From NCBI RefSeq assembly GCF_004916905.1, contig NZ_SDLV01000003.1, positions 310,001 to 374,000 of the forward strand: 64,000 nt of DNA, given 5' to 3'. The notes beneath the pieces are model-generated. The model was given only the letters and a program-made list of their open reading frames with translations. It did no database searches and was not told the origin of the DNA. The position numbers and the translations under genes were made by a program. How positions within the stretch are numbered: position 1 is the stretch's first letter; every line of letters begins with the position of its first letter. This document shows, piece after piece, positions 24,202 to 34,402 of this stretch. The DNA is from Chryseobacterium candidae (GTDB lineage: Bacteria > Bacteroidota > Bacteroidia > Flavobacteriales > Weeksellaceae).

Positions 24202-26352
24202 TTATTTTACAATTAGTTTTTCAGATTGTTTCAGGCTTCCATCATGAGATTCAAACTGAACGATGTAATTTCCTGCCGGAATTCTGCTCAATTCATATTG
24301 ATTATCTCCTGAATTCAGGGATTTTGTATCTACGATTCTTCCATTAAAATCATAAATTGTCAACTTTCCTTTATTGTATTCATCCGGAACAGACACTGTC
24401 AGTAGTGAAGATTTGCTTACCGGATTAGGATATAATTTGATTTGATTTTTAAGGTTTGTCTCTCCTGCATTTATCGCTTTTTGCCCTGCAGTTCTTGCTA
24501 ATACTGAACTTCCAGTTGTACATGGTATATCTGTTCCCCAATTAGAAGAATCAACACCTGTCAATGTTAAAGTCGCACCATTCCCTGAAGTATCCTGAAC
24601 AGTAGAGCCACTTCCTTCGTTAAACTTCCAATAAGCAGCCAGTGAAGTTGCCGGAACAGAAACATTACACATCTTCTGGCTGATTTCCGTCTGGCTTAAT
24701 GCGCGCTTCCAAACTCTTACCTCATCTATTTTTCCATTGAAATTCCTTGATGTGTTATATAAATATCCTACGTTGAATGCACCTGTTGAATTCACACTTC
24801 CGGTTTGTGTTTTAGTGGCATCCAAAACACCGTTGATGTACAATTTCATATTGGCTCCATCATAAGTAGCTGCTACATGATACCAGGTATTGGCATTCAA
24901 AGCCGTTGCGGAAGCCAGTTTTTGCTGTACATTATTAATACTTACCACAAACTGAAGTTTATTATTAGCCAGGCTGGCATCTCCTAATCGTAAGAATGCA
25001 GAATTGCTGTCGCTTACCTCCGTTCCCATGATAGAGGAAATATATGGGAAAGCAGATTTGAAGGACGAAGGTTTTATCCATCCTTCAAAAGACAATGCAG
25101 AACCGCTTAGATTCATATTTCCGGCGGCTCCTGATTCACTGGTTCCATCCAGAGACAGAGCATAAGAACCTGTAGGCGTTGTTCCTGAAGTACTTGTAAA
25201 TCTTGGAGCAAACAAATAAGCGCTTTTCACGCTGCAGTTGGTTCTGATTCTCCAGTCATATTCGGTGTTAGCTGTTAATCCGGAAATAGTTACAGAAGTG
25301 GCACTTGTTGCAGATACGGCATTCGTCCATGTTGTGGAAGAAGCTGGTTTATAATCAACATCATAGGTATTGGTTCCTACGGCTGACCAGTTTAGTTTTG
25401 CGCTTGTTCCGGTAAGATTGTTTGTGTACAATCCGATAGGTGCATCACAGTTTGTGCCTTGTGTCCAGGATTGTAAAGTACCGCTTAAAACAGTCGGCTG
25501 TCCATACAATGTCTGAGTTCCTGCTGAAAGTTGTGACGTTTCATTGGTTCCGTGCAGATCATACCACATAAATACTCCGTATCCGCCATTTTTGGTCTGA
25601 GTTGCCAGACTGGTTGTTGTAGAATTGGAAGTATTTCCCATCCACACCGCTGCCGGAGAGATCTGTGCTTTGGTAAGCGGAGGTACATTAGGCGCGGAGA
25701 ATGTTCCATACATCGCATTCCAGCTGTAGTTAACGTTGTCTCCTACTCTGGCTCCGTTCCAGGAAAGTCTTGAAGCAGCCGGGCCATAATAATAAAATGA
25801 AATAATTTTATTTGGTAACAATGCTCTTAACTCCTGAACAAGCATTACAAAAGAGCTGTCATTAGGCTGCCCTGTTCCGTTATTTCCGTATTCAGAGTAT
25901 TCATCATCAAAATCAATTCCATCAAGACCGTAAGTGTTCACTGTATTGGCAAGCTGTAATGCAAAGTCTTTTGCGGCTTCGCGGGTAGGAAAATTACAGA
26001 TCCCAGCACCCTGGTGATTCCCTAAAATAGTCAATACTACTTTAATTCCTTTTTGCTGAAGCGGCTTTATATAGGTATCCGCATTGGTAAGAACCTTCGT
26101 AACGTTATTATTGGAATACAGATAAGCTCTTCCACGGCTGGTATCATAATTAATATTGGCCGCAAAAATATTTACCACATTAAACAGATAGCTGTTCGAT
26201 GTCTGCAGTTTGTACGCTCCTGCATTCAGGAGGTTGTTATTATTCACTTCCACGTAGCATATTCCTGTAGGATTAAGCTGTTGTGCGTTCATCAGAGAAC
26301 CGGTCTGAAGCATCATGGCAATCAGTGCGGTAAAGATGGATTTTTTTTTCAT
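24202..26352 (-). CDS. GH18 endo-beta-N-acetylglucosaminidase, T9SS-secreted (one FN3 domain)
   Basis: A close paralogue of the downstream GH18. The 716 residues comprise a signal peptide, a GH18 domain (about 25-300) with DGIDFDDEYSEYG (catalytic Glu151), one FN3 domain (about 305-390), a LamG-like domain (about 400-600) and a type IX sorting domain (LYPNPVSKSS...AGNYIVQF...SEKLIVK). It should act outside the cell to release high-mannose glycans from glycoproteins before SusCD uptake. The two enzymes share long identical stretches, including GNHQGAGI and EAAKDFALQ, so the pair arose by duplication. Confidence 0.93.
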   Translation of the reverse strand: MKKKSIFTALIAMMLQTGSLMNAQQLNPTGICYVEVNNNNLLNAGAYKLQTSNSYLFNVVNIFAANINYDTSRGRAYLYSNNNVTKVLTNADTYIKPLQQKGIKVVLTILGNHQGAGICNFPTREAAKDFALQLANTVNTYGLDGIDFDDEYSEYGNNGTGQPNDSSFVMLVQELRALLPNKIISFYYYGPAASRLSWNGARVGDNVNYSWNAMYGTFSAPNVPPLTKAQISPAAVWMGNTSNSTTTSLATQTKNGGYGVFMWYDLHGTNETSQLSAGTQTLYGQPTVLSGTLQSWTQGTNCDAPIGLYTNNLTGTSAKLNWSAVGTNTYDVDYKPASSTTWTNAVSATSATSVTISGLTANTEYDWRIRTNCSVKSAYLFAPRFTSTSGTTPTGSYALSLDGTSESGAAGNMNLSGSALSFEGWIKPSSFKSAFPYISSIMGTEVSDSNSAFLRLGDASLANNKLQFVVSINNVQQKLASATALNANTWYHVAATYDGANMKLYINGVLDATKTQTGSVNSTGAFNVGYLYNTSRNFNGKIDEVRVWKRALSQTEISQKMCNVSVPATSLAAYWKFNEGSGSTVQDTSGNGATLTLTGVDSSNWGTDIPCTTGSSVLARTAGQKAINAGETNLKNQIKLYPNPVSKSSLLTVSVPDEYNKGKLTIYDFNGRIVDTKSLNSGDNQYELSRIPAGNYIVQFESHDGSLKQSEKLIVK

Positions 26353-26462
26353 TGTATAATTTTTTTAAGGTGTTTTTGGTGTGTGAATTTTATATAGCAA
26401 TCCCCTGACACCTCCATTTTCGGGAAGGAATCTCAGATGAATAAGCGATATAAAAAGGTTGG

Positions 26463-27890
26463 CTATGTCAGTAGCTCCGGGTTTTCGTTAAAGGTTTTCC
26501 ATAACAATTCGCCAAATAGGGTATTGGCCCATGCAAACCATTCTCTGGTGAATTTTTTGTCATTGTCTTTATGGAAGGATTCATGCATAAAGCCTGTTCC
26601 TCCGTGCGTTTTCTGAAGAGTATTGATGCACCATTTGACCTCACTTTTGTCTTTCGTAGTGAGTGCCTTCATGATGATACTCATTGGCCATATCATGTCC
26701 AATCCGATATGCGGACCTCCTATCCCTTCTGCCAGCTTACCTTTAAAGAAGAACGGGTTGTTTTCTGACCACACAAATTTTCTTGTATTCAAATAAACAG
26801 GGTCATCAGCTTTCACCGCATCCAGATAAGGCAGTCCCAGCAAGCTTGGACAGTTCGCGTCATCCATCAGATTGTAGCTTCCGAAGCCATTCACTTCAAA
26901 AGCATATATTTTTCCAAATTCAGGATGATTGTAAATTCCGTATTTTTTAATGGCTGTTTCTACCTCATCAGCAAGGCTGTTCAGTTGTTGAGCCAATGTT
27001 TTTTCATTTTTAATCTCAGCTACCATTTCTGCAGCCTGACGTAAGCTTACCACTGCAAATAAGTTGGAAGGTATCAGGAATCCGTAGATGGTAGCATCAT
27101 CACTTGGACGGAACATAGAGCTGATCAATCCCACAGGTTTCGTTGGATAACCATATCCTCCCATAGGAACTCCGTCTGTAGCCCAAGCTGTGGTACGCTC
27201 GAATTTATAAGGTCCCAGATCATGTTTTCTCTGCTGTTCTGTAAAGGTCTGCAGGGTAAGTTTAATTCCTTTCAGCCAGTTGGCATCAAAAGGTTTTGTA
27301 TCTCCTGTTGTTTTCCAGAAGTGGTAGGCCAGACGGATAGGATAGCAAAGCGAGTCGATTTCCCATTTTCTTTCATGGGTTCCCGGCTTCATATCGGTAT
27401 GATCATATTCTTTCCATTTACTGATCTTCTGGTCGTCGTTATAGAAAGCATTGGCATAAGGATCTTTCAGTATGAAAGTGGTCTGTTTGTGGATTACTCC
27501 TGAGATCAGCTTATGTAGTTTTTCATCTTTTTTTGAGAACTGCAGATAAGGGAAAACCTGTGCGGAACTGTCACGAAGCCACATGGCATCAATATCCCCT
27601 GTGATCACATAGGTATCAGGTGTTCCGCTGGTTTCTGTATAGTAAACAGTAGTATCCAATGTATTCGGGAAGCAGTTTTCAAAAAGCCAGCTTAACTCTT
27701 TGTTTTTTACTTTCTTTTTAAACGCTGCAATAGCACTTTCTACGGATTCGCTGGTAAAATGTCTTTTATCTTTAGGAACACGGACAACAGGAAAATCGTC
27801 CAGAACTAAATTTTTAGCAAAAACATTCTGAGTAAACAGCAATCCGGCTCCTGCCAGTGCACTTGTTTTAATAAAATTTCTCCTTTCCAT
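26463..27890 (-). CDS. GH125 exo-alpha-1,6-mannosidase
   Basis: A metal-independent inverting alpha-1,6-mannosidase family protein, 475 residues. The N-terminus has a twin-arginine-like signal (RRNFIKTSALAGAGLLF), implying export of the folded enzyme to the periplasm. The active-site segment DIDAMWLRDSSAQ (99-111) is characteristic of GH125. It would remove the alpha-1,6-mannose left on the core after GH92 trimming, giving Man-beta-1,4-GlcNAc. It lies between GH92 (32-base gap) and the tandem GH18 genes. Confidence 0.92.
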   Translation of the reverse strand: MERRNFIKTSALAGAGLLFTQNVFAKNLVLDDFPVVRVPKDKRHFTSESVESAIAAFKKKVKNKELSWLFENCFPNTLDTTVYYTETSGTPDTYVITGDIDAMWLRDSSAQVFPYLQFSKKDEKLHKLISGVIHKQTTFILKDPYANAFYNDDQKISKWKEYDHTDMKPGTHERKWEIDSLCYPIRLAYHFWKTTGDTKPFDANWLKGIKLTLQTFTEQQRKHDLGPYKFERTTAWATDGVPMGGYGYPTKPVGLISSMFRPSDDATIYGFLIPSNLFAVVSLRQAAEMVAEIKNEKTLAQQLNSLADEVETAIKKYGIYNHPEFGKIYAFEVNGFGSYNLMDDANCPSLLGLPYLDAVKADDPVYLNTRKFVWSENNPFFFKGKLAEGIGGPHIGLDMIWPMSIIMKALTTKDKSEVKWCINTLQKTHGGTGFMHESFHKDNDKKFTREWFAWANTLFGELLWKTFNENPELLT

Positions 27891-27922
27891 TGATACTTTT
27901 GTTTCGTTTATTTTTATGAGTC

Positions 27923-30154
27923 TTATTTTACCGGTTTGCTTCCCATTACGAATCTCAGCTCGCCTCCATTCATAATATCGCTGTGGTTCAGCTCCCAGCT
28001 TTTGTATTCTTTTCCGTTCAGGAACATTTTCTGTACGTAGATATTCTTGTCAGATATTTTGTCTGCAATTACGGTGAATGTTTTTCCATTTTCAAGCTTT
28101 AAAGAAGCTTTCGGGAATTGTGGGGCTCCGATGGCATAAACAGGTTTCCCCGGTGTCACAGGATAGAATCCTAATGATGAGAAGATATACCACGCTGACA
28201 TCTGACCGCAGTCTTCATTGTTAACGATTCCATCAGGTTTAGCTGCATACATATTGTCGCGGATATATTTTACCATTTTCTGAGTCTTGTAAGGACTTCC
28301 TGCATAGTTGTACAGGTATGGAACATGATGTCCAGGCTCATCCCCGAATCCTAAAGATCCAATGAAACCTGAGATATCAACATGCTGTTCTCCTTCCATA
28401 TGAAGTGTTTCTGTGAAGGTTTTATCCAGTTTTTCTTCAAATCCTTTTTTCCCGCCGTATAGATTCATCATTTCATCAATCTGGTGAGGAACAAAGAAAT
28501 CATAAGCCCAGATGTTTCCGGAAACCCAGTGGGGCTGCAGCTTTTTCCAGTCATTAAGCTTGAAATCTGCTAAGAATTTTCCGTCTTTCTGTCTTGGCCA
28601 GAAGTGATTATTTTCTTTATTGAAGGTATTCAGAAAGTTCATAGAACGTTTTTTATACACTTCTGATTCTTCTTTTTTACCTAATTTCTCAGCAAGCTGC
28701 TGGATACACCAGTCATCATATGAATATTCCAATGTTGCGGAAACAGAAGCTCCGTTCTCTGAAGGAGTATAACCTAATTTAATATAATCGTTAAGACCGC
28801 CGCCTCCATCGCTGCTGCTCATTTTATCAGTAAGAGAAGCGTCTTTCATAGCAGCAAATGCTTTTTCTGCATTAATACCCGGTATTCCTTTTGAGATTGC
28901 ATCCCAGATTACGGATGCGCTATGATAGCCCAGCATACAGAAATTATCATATCCGCAAAGCTCCCAGATCGGCATATGATCTTTACGATCCGTATATCTG
29001 CTGATTAGAGAATTGGCAAATTCTTTTGTATGTTTTTGATCCATAATAGTCAATAATGGATGTGTTGCTCTGAACCCGTCCCAGTAAGAATAGGTACTGT
29101 AGTTGGTGAACCATTTCGTATTCATGTTTTCCTGAGCGGCAACATAGTCTCCATTCACGTCCATATATAAATTCGGTGCAATGAATGTATGATAAACCCC
29201 AGTATAGAAAATTTTTCTCTGATTGTCTGTACCTCCTGTCACCTGGAATCTGCCGATCAGATCTCTCCATGTCTTTTGTGCTGTTTCTTTTGCTTGTGCA
29301 AAGTTTATATTTTTAGCTTCAGTATCGAAGTTTTCCTGTGCATTTTCTGTACTCACGGGAGATAAAGATACTTTTACTTCTATACTTTCCTGATCTTCCG
29401 TTGAAAATCTTACAAAAGCTTTAGCATCCTTGGCAAGGGCAATTTTTTCATCATTTTTGATTTTTCCGTCAGCATATACACCGTAAGACTTAAACGGTTT
29501 GGAAAACTCCATCACGAAGTAAGCAAACCGTTTACCTCCCCAGCCGTTGCTGTAACAGTAACCTTTGATTTTATTATTGCCTTCCACACTCACTAAAGTA
29601 TGATAGATATTTCCGAAGATTTTGTTGGTAGGATCAATAATGATATTGGCTTCACTACTCTTCGGGAAAGTATATTTATGAAATCCGACTCTTGGGGAAG
29701 CGGTAAGTTCAGCTTTAATTCCGTAACTGTCCAGCATAACAGAATAGTATCCCGGAGACGCTACTTCTTTATCATGGGTAAATTTTGAACGATAGCCTGT
29801 TTCAGGATTTTCTTCAGATCCGGGAACCATTTTTAGCTGTCCTACCGTAGGCATTATCAGAATATCTCCAAGGTCGGCCCATCCTGTTCCGCTCAAATGG
29901 TTATGACTGAATCCCATGATCGTTTTGCTGCTGTAGTGATATCCGGAACACCAGTCCCAGTCGCCACTTTTCGTATTCTGATCCGGACTCAGCTGTATCA
30001 TCCCGAATGGCGTAGTTGCCCCCGGAAATGTATGTCCGTGGCCTCCTGTTCCAATAAAAGGATCTACCCAGGATAAAACATCGTTTTTATTTTGCTGGGC
30101 ATTCGCTACAGAAATCAGGGTTGTAAAAAAGCAGATGAGCAGTTCTTTTTTCAT
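27923..30154 (-). CDS. GH92 exo-alpha-mannosidase (second paralogue)
   Basis: A periplasmic alpha-mannosidase of about 743 residues. I start at the ATG opening a proper signal peptide (MKKELLICFFTTLISVANAQ). The ORF extends 20 residues further upstream without a signal-like start. GH92 motifs are VDPFIGTGGHGHTFPGAT near the N-terminus, GFSHNHLSGTG, and NNEDCGQMSAW with the catalytic acidic residues. It lacks the HEIREM segment of the other GH92 here and has HVDISGFIGSLG instead, so the two may differ in linkage specificity. It is followed by GH125. Confidence 0.93.
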   Translation of the reverse strand: MKKELLICFFTTLISVANAQQNKNDVLSWVDPFIGTGGHGHTFPGATTPFGMIQLSPDQNTKSGDWDWCSGYHYSSKTIMGFSHNHLSGTGWADLGDILIMPTVGQLKMVPGSEENPETGYRSKFTHDKEVASPGYYSVMLDSYGIKAELTASPRVGFHKYTFPKSSEANIIIDPTNKIFGNIYHTLVSVEGNNKIKGYCYSNGWGGKRFAYFVMEFSKPFKSYGVYADGKIKNDEKIALAKDAKAFVRFSTEDQESIEVKVSLSPVSTENAQENFDTEAKNINFAQAKETAQKTWRDLIGRFQVTGGTDNQRKIFYTGVYHTFIAPNLYMDVNGDYVAAQENMNTKWFTNYSTYSYWDGFRATHPLLTIMDQKHTKEFANSLISRYTDRKDHMPIWELCGYDNFCMLGYHSASVIWDAISKGIPGINAEKAFAAMKDASLTDKMSSSDGGGGLNDYIKLGYTPSENGASVSATLEYSYDDWCIQQLAEKLGKKEESEVYKKRSMNFLNTFNKENNHFWPRQKDGKFLADFKLNDWKKLQPHWVSGNIWAYDFFVPHQIDEMMNLYGGKKGFEEKLDKTFTETLHMEGEQHVDISGFIGSLGFGDEPGHHVPYLYNYAGSPYKTQKMVKYIRDNMYAAKPDGIVNNEDCGQMSAWYIFSSLGFYPVTPGKPVYAIGAPQFPKASLKLENGKTFTVIADKISDKNIYVQKMFLNGKEYKSWELNHSDIMNGGELRFVMGSKPVK

Positions 30155-30282
30155 GATAAGAGAGATATCGGAGATTTTTTTGTTTAAAAGCTGGTTTAAA
30201 AATAGGAAAACCATTATAAAATTCCCAGTAAATGGGAAAATTAAGATGATTAACCTATTCTCCTAAACTTTATATTACTGTA

Positions 30283-31254
30283 TTAAATTGAATTCTTTTT
30301 CATAAAATCAATGATTTCTGAGATGTATCCAAAGGCAATCGCAACTACGGTATCAGCAGCACCGTAATATACTGTTACTTTGTTCCCTTCCGTCAATGCT
30401 GCACAAGGGAAAACCACATTCGGTACATCTCCTGTCAATTCGTATGATTCGGCCGGAGCCAAGAGGTAAGGCTTCGTTCTGTACAATACTTTTGTAGGGT
30501 CTTCAAGATCAAGCAAAGCTGCTCCCATTGAATATCTGAATCCTCTGCAGGTATTGATCACTCCATGATAGAAAAGCAGCCATCCTTCTTCTGTTTTGAT
30601 AGGAACAGGCCCACCTCCGATCTTTGTACACTGCCATGCACTGTCTTCAAAAGGCGTTACTTTCATCACGCAGCGGTGCTCACCCCAGTACTTCATATCA
30701 GGGCTGTAGCTGATATAAATATCTCCGAAAGGCGTATGTCCGTTATCACTAGGACGGCTCAGCATGGCATATTTACCATTGATTTTCTCAGGGAACAAAA
30801 CACCATTTCTGTTGAATGGAAGAAAGGCATTTTCACACTGAAAAAATTCTTTAAAATCAAAAGTATACCCAATTCCGATGGTAGGACCATTGTAACCGTT
30901 GCACCATGTAATCCAGTAGCGGTCTTCAATGAAGGTTACGCGGGGATCATATTTGTAATCGGATTCAATCATATCCGTATTTCCGGCCTGCATTTCAATA
31001 GGATCATGATTGATATCCCAATTGATTCCGTCTTTACTGAAACCAGCAAAAATATTCATCTGTACTGCCTTGTTGTCACAACGGAATACTCCGGCAAATC
31101 CGTCTTCAAAAGGAATCACGGCACTGTTGAATATACTGTTGGATGTTGGTATCGCGTATCTGTTAATGATCGGGTTTTCGGAAAACCTCCACATGATATC
31201 ATTGCAACCTTCCGGGCGATCCTGCCAGGGGATCATTACTGATTGAGCTGTCAT
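30283..31254 (-). CDS. GH130 beta-mannoside phosphorylase
   Basis: A cytoplasmic enzyme of 323 residues, with no signal peptide. GH130 subfamily 2 members phosphorolyse Man-beta-1,4-GlcNAc to mannose-1-phosphate and GlcNAc. The catalytic acid is Asp103 in YDPR (102-105), and GGGPVP plus GWLLFYHG supply the phosphate-binding and active-site loops typical of the family. Its place between the transporter and the mannosidases in an N-glycan locus supports Man-GlcNAc as substrate, which is an inference from context. Confidence 0.9.
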   Translation of the reverse strand: MTAQSVMIPWQDRPEGCNDIMWRFSENPIINRYAIPTSNSIFNSAVIPFEDGFAGVFRCDNKAVQMNIFAGFSKDGINWDINHDPIEMQAGNTDMIESDYKYDPRVTFIEDRYWITWCNGYNGPTIGIGYTFDFKEFFQCENAFLPFNRNGVLFPEKINGKYAMLSRPSDNGHTPFGDIYISYSPDMKYWGEHRCVMKVTPFEDSAWQCTKIGGGPVPIKTEEGWLLFYHGVINTCRGFRYSMGAALLDLEDPTKVLYRTKPYLLAPAESYELTGDVPNVVFPCAALTEGNKVTVYYGAADTVVAIAFGYISEIIDFMKKNSI

Positions 31255-31296
31255 AAAGTATTTTTTACTTTTTATTTTTAATTATTATGAGTTGAT

Positions 31297-32586
31297 TTAT
31301 TGTTCTTTCTGATTTTCAGGGTAAGGGAAAGGAACGAATAAAGTGGCCAAAAAAGCAGGAATGGTAGCAATCAGCACCCAGATAAAGAACATTTTGTATC
31401 CGATCCAGTCGCTGATCGTTCCACTGATCATTCCGGGAATCATTACGCCAAGGTTCATAATTCCTGTTGCAAATGCGTAATGTGCCGTTTTGTGTTTTCC
31501 GGGTGCAATCTGCTGCATCATGTAGAGCATTAACCCTACAAAACCAAATCCATATCCGAAATATTCCACAACTACGGCAACTCCTACCGGCAAAAGGTCC
31601 GCTGGCTGATAATGCGCTAATAATGCATAAACCACAAATGGAATGTTGAATGCACAGCATAGCCATATCAAAGATCTTTTCAGTCCGCGGGCTGAGATAA
31701 AATATCCTGCCAATACGGATCCAAGGATAAATGCTGCAGAACCGTATGTTCCGTAAATAAGTCCGATATCTGAAGTAGATAATCCCAATCCTCCTGAGGT
31801 TCTTGGAGCTTTAAAAAATAAAGGAGCTATTTTGATGGCAAATCCTTCTGCAAAACGGTACAGAATAATGAAGAGTATACACCACAGAATTTTCTTTTTG
31901 GTGAAGAAAGAGGTAATGACTTCCAATAGTTCCTGACGAACGTTTCCGGCCGTTTTCTCATCTTTCTGCTCTTCTTTGTTTTCTTTTGGCAGAATGAAAT
32001 AGTGATAAACAGCCAATCCCAAAAAGAGTAATGCATAAATCACCATAATGATCATCCAGGCATGGGTAACTCCTTTTGTTTTTTCTAAAACACCTGCGAA
32101 ATAAACTAATGCTCCACTGCTTATAATCTTGGCAAGATTGTAAAAAGCACCCTGCCAGCCGATATATTTTGCCTGCTCCTTATTGGTCAAAAACCCGATA
32201 TACGTTCCGTCTGCTACCACATCATGGGTCGCTCCACAAAATGCTATTACTGCAAAAAGCGCAATACTGTATTTGAAAAAATCATGCATTGGAAGACTTA
32301 AGGCTACTAATGCGAACAGAATTCCTATCGCAAACTGAGTAGAAATAACAAAGAACTTTTTTGTTTTATAGATCTCCAAAAACGGACTCCAAAGTGGTTT
32401 TAACGTCCATGAGAACAGGATAAGAGCTGTCCAGAATGTAATCTGCGAATCCGAAACCCCCATGTCTTTATACATGATTCCTGAAACCGCATTAATGGTT
32501 ACAAAGGGAACACCCATTGCAAAGTATAATGTGGAAATCCAAAGAATTGGCTGAATCCGACGGGTTACGGAGTTGTTTTTTCCCAT
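31297..32586 (-). CDS. MFS transporter, PAT/AmpG-like, probably for Man-GlcNAc
   Basis: A 12-helix inner-membrane transporter of about 429 residues with an AmpG-like N-terminus (ISTLYFAMGVPFVTINAVSGIMYKDMG). AmpG relatives carry anhydromuropeptides and disaccharides with GlcNAc. Here, placed between SusD and GH130, it probably imports the trimmed Man-beta-GlcNAc disaccharide into the cytoplasm. I use the ATG at MGKNNSVTRR, since the upstream 13 residues are not family-like. The charged loop around residues 195-215 separates the two halves. Confidence 0.85.
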   Translation of the reverse strand: MGKNNSVTRRIQPILWISTLYFAMGVPFVTINAVSGIMYKDMGVSDSQITFWTALILFSWTLKPLWSPFLEIYKTKKFFVISTQFAIGILFALVALSLPMHDFFKYSIALFAVIAFCGATHDVVADGTYIGFLTNKEQAKYIGWQGAFYNLAKIISSGALVYFAGVLEKTKGVTHAWMIIMVIYALLFLGLAVYHYFILPKENKEEQKDEKTAGNVRQELLEVITSFFTKKKILWCILFIILYRFAEGFAIKIAPLFFKAPRTSGGLGLSTSDIGLIYGTYGSAAFILGSVLAGYFISARGLKRSLIWLCCAFNIPFVVYALLAHYQPADLLPVGVAVVVEYFGYGFGFVGLMLYMMQQIAPGKHKTAHYAFATGIMNLGVMIPGMISGTISDWIGYKMFFIWVLIATIPAFLATLFVPFPYPENQKEQ

Positions 32587-32759
32587 ATTTAAAAATAAGA
32601 TTCCAAATAAAAGAGAACATCTCAAACATTCATTCAGGCTAAAAAACGAAACTATAAATTTTTTGGAGATTCTACTCTATTCTCCTGCCTTAATGAATGT
32701 ATCAAATAAAAATCTGATGTTGAGATGTCTCTTTATTAATGAGTGATTCTGAATATTTT

Positions 32760-34385
32760 TTATTTCTTATCCCACCAAAGCTTTGTACCTCCGGTATCTG
32801 GACCGTTAAGCATTTGAGCGGCCTGCTGGTAATTATATAATGATGTTTTGGTATCAATAGTGAAAGGAATTCTTCTGATCATTGCTTCTGTACTGATGGC
32901 TCCGCCACTGTCATTCTTTCTTACTTTGAAGAGAATCGGATATCCTGTTCTTCTCTGCTCTGCCCATGCTTCCGGTCCGTTGGGATAAAGAGAAAGCCAT
33001 TTTTGGGTAATAATTCTTTCTAATTTTCTTTCGTTGGTATCCCCGTTATTCCATGCAATGGTAATGGTACTTAGCTGAGGATGTCCTAAACCGATGTTAT
33101 TGTCTGCATTTTTCGGATCTACATAAGGTGCTTCTGTAGAAGTGTTATCCGCAAGGTATGTTGCAACGCTCGCACTTTTCCCCCATTCTCCAAAAGACTG
33201 CTGAACTCCGGTTGTATAGTTGGTCTGAATATCACCAGCTCCTGCATATCCTCTTAAAGCAGCTTCTGCTTTTAGGAACCATGTTTCTGCAGCGGTGAAT
33301 AATTTCATTTTACCATCAGTTCCTGAGAAATAATCTCCGTTGGCAGATTTTGCCTGTGGCTGAGAGAATCCTCCGTATGTTGATTTTCCATTTAATAAAT
33401 CAATTCCCTGGCGTATTCCTATATATTTACCCTGAACATCGGCATCTTTTGCAGGAATTGCATATGCCGAAAGTCTCGGGTCATTATATCCGTTCATATA
33501 AGCCATCAAAGGTGCACCTATTAAACAGTCTCCCCATGAGTAAATGATGAAGCTCAATTCTGACTGTCCTACACTGATTAAAGCGTTATCTGCATTGTCA
33601 GTAATTAATCCCGCAGGTGAAGCCAAAGCCTCTTCTGCATATTGCTTAGATTTTGCAGGATCAGCATAGCTCATTCTCATGGCTAATCTCAGCTTTAATG
33701 AATTGGCCAGTTTTGCCCATTGTGCCATATTTCCTCCATACACTAAATCTGCACTTTTCAATGAGGTCTTATCTTCAACATTCTGTGTTGCCGACATTGC
33801 AATTACTTTCTGTAAATCTGTAATGGCTGCCGTAAGATCTGCAATAAAATAGTTGTAAGCTTCTTGTTGAGAATCAAAATCTGTAACTCCGTTAGGGTTA
33901 GGTTTTTCATATTTGCTGTAAACTACAGGACCATGGCTGTCTGAAACTCTTGCCGCTGTAATAACTTTCAGAATTTTTTTCACAGCAAGGGTTCCCGTAA
34001 AATCTACACCCGGATAGTTCCCTTTGGCAGCATTATCAATAATGATAGAATAATTAAAAATATCCTGTTGTCTGGCAATGATTCTATTGTTCCATCCATC
34101 CATCATAGAGTAAGTAAGGTTATTTACTCCTCCGTTAAATGGTGTTGCGGTACTGAACATTCCGCTGTACATATCTGCACTCAGGTTAGGATATAACTGA
34201 TAATCTGCCTGCAACCCTCTCTGGATAGATTTCATAGGGTTCACAACTGCGATAAAGTCAGCGTAAAAATTTTCAGGGCCTCCAAGCTTTTCCTGATTAT
34301 ATTGGTCAAAGTCATTAGTACATCCGGAAGCTGAAAACAGAACTGCAGCTCCAAATACCAATGTTTTAATAGTATTGATTTTCAT
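32760..34385 (-). CDS. SusD/RagB-like glycan-binding lipoprotein
   Basis: A surface lipoprotein of 541 residues that caps the SusC channel and binds glycan. It has a lipobox near residue 22 (SASGC), the SusD-like helical repeats, and C-terminal motifs common to the family (KWLSLYPNGPEAWAEQRRTGYP). It lies 17 bases after SusC, the invariant order for these pairs. High-mannose N-glycan is the expected ligand from context. Confidence 0.93.
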   Translation of the reverse strand: MKINTIKTLVFGAAVLFSASGCTNDFDQYNQEKLGGPENFYADFIAVVNPMKSIQRGLQADYQLYPNLSADMYSGMFSTATPFNGGVNNLTYSMMDGWNNRIIARQQDIFNYSIIIDNAAKGNYPGVDFTGTLAVKKILKVITAARVSDSHGPVVYSKYEKPNPNGVTDFDSQQEAYNYFIADLTAAITDLQKVIAMSATQNVEDKTSLKSADLVYGGNMAQWAKLANSLKLRLAMRMSYADPAKSKQYAEEALASPAGLITDNADNALISVGQSELSFIIYSWGDCLIGAPLMAYMNGYNDPRLSAYAIPAKDADVQGKYIGIRQGIDLLNGKSTYGGFSQPQAKSANGDYFSGTDGKMKLFTAAETWFLKAEAALRGYAGAGDIQTNYTTGVQQSFGEWGKSASVATYLADNTSTEAPYVDPKNADNNIGLGHPQLSTITIAWNNGDTNERKLERIITQKWLSLYPNGPEAWAEQRRTGYPILFKVRKNDSGGAISTEAMIRRIPFTIDTKTSLYNYQQAAQMLNGPDTGGTKLWWDKK

Positions 34386-34402
34386 TGTCGTAATTGTAAA
34401 AG

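Noticed and set aside
30565-31242. 225-codon plus-strand ORF opposite GH130
   Set aside because: Full antisense overlap with a protein showing intact GH130 motifs. The translated composition has no family resemblance and no promoter precedes it.
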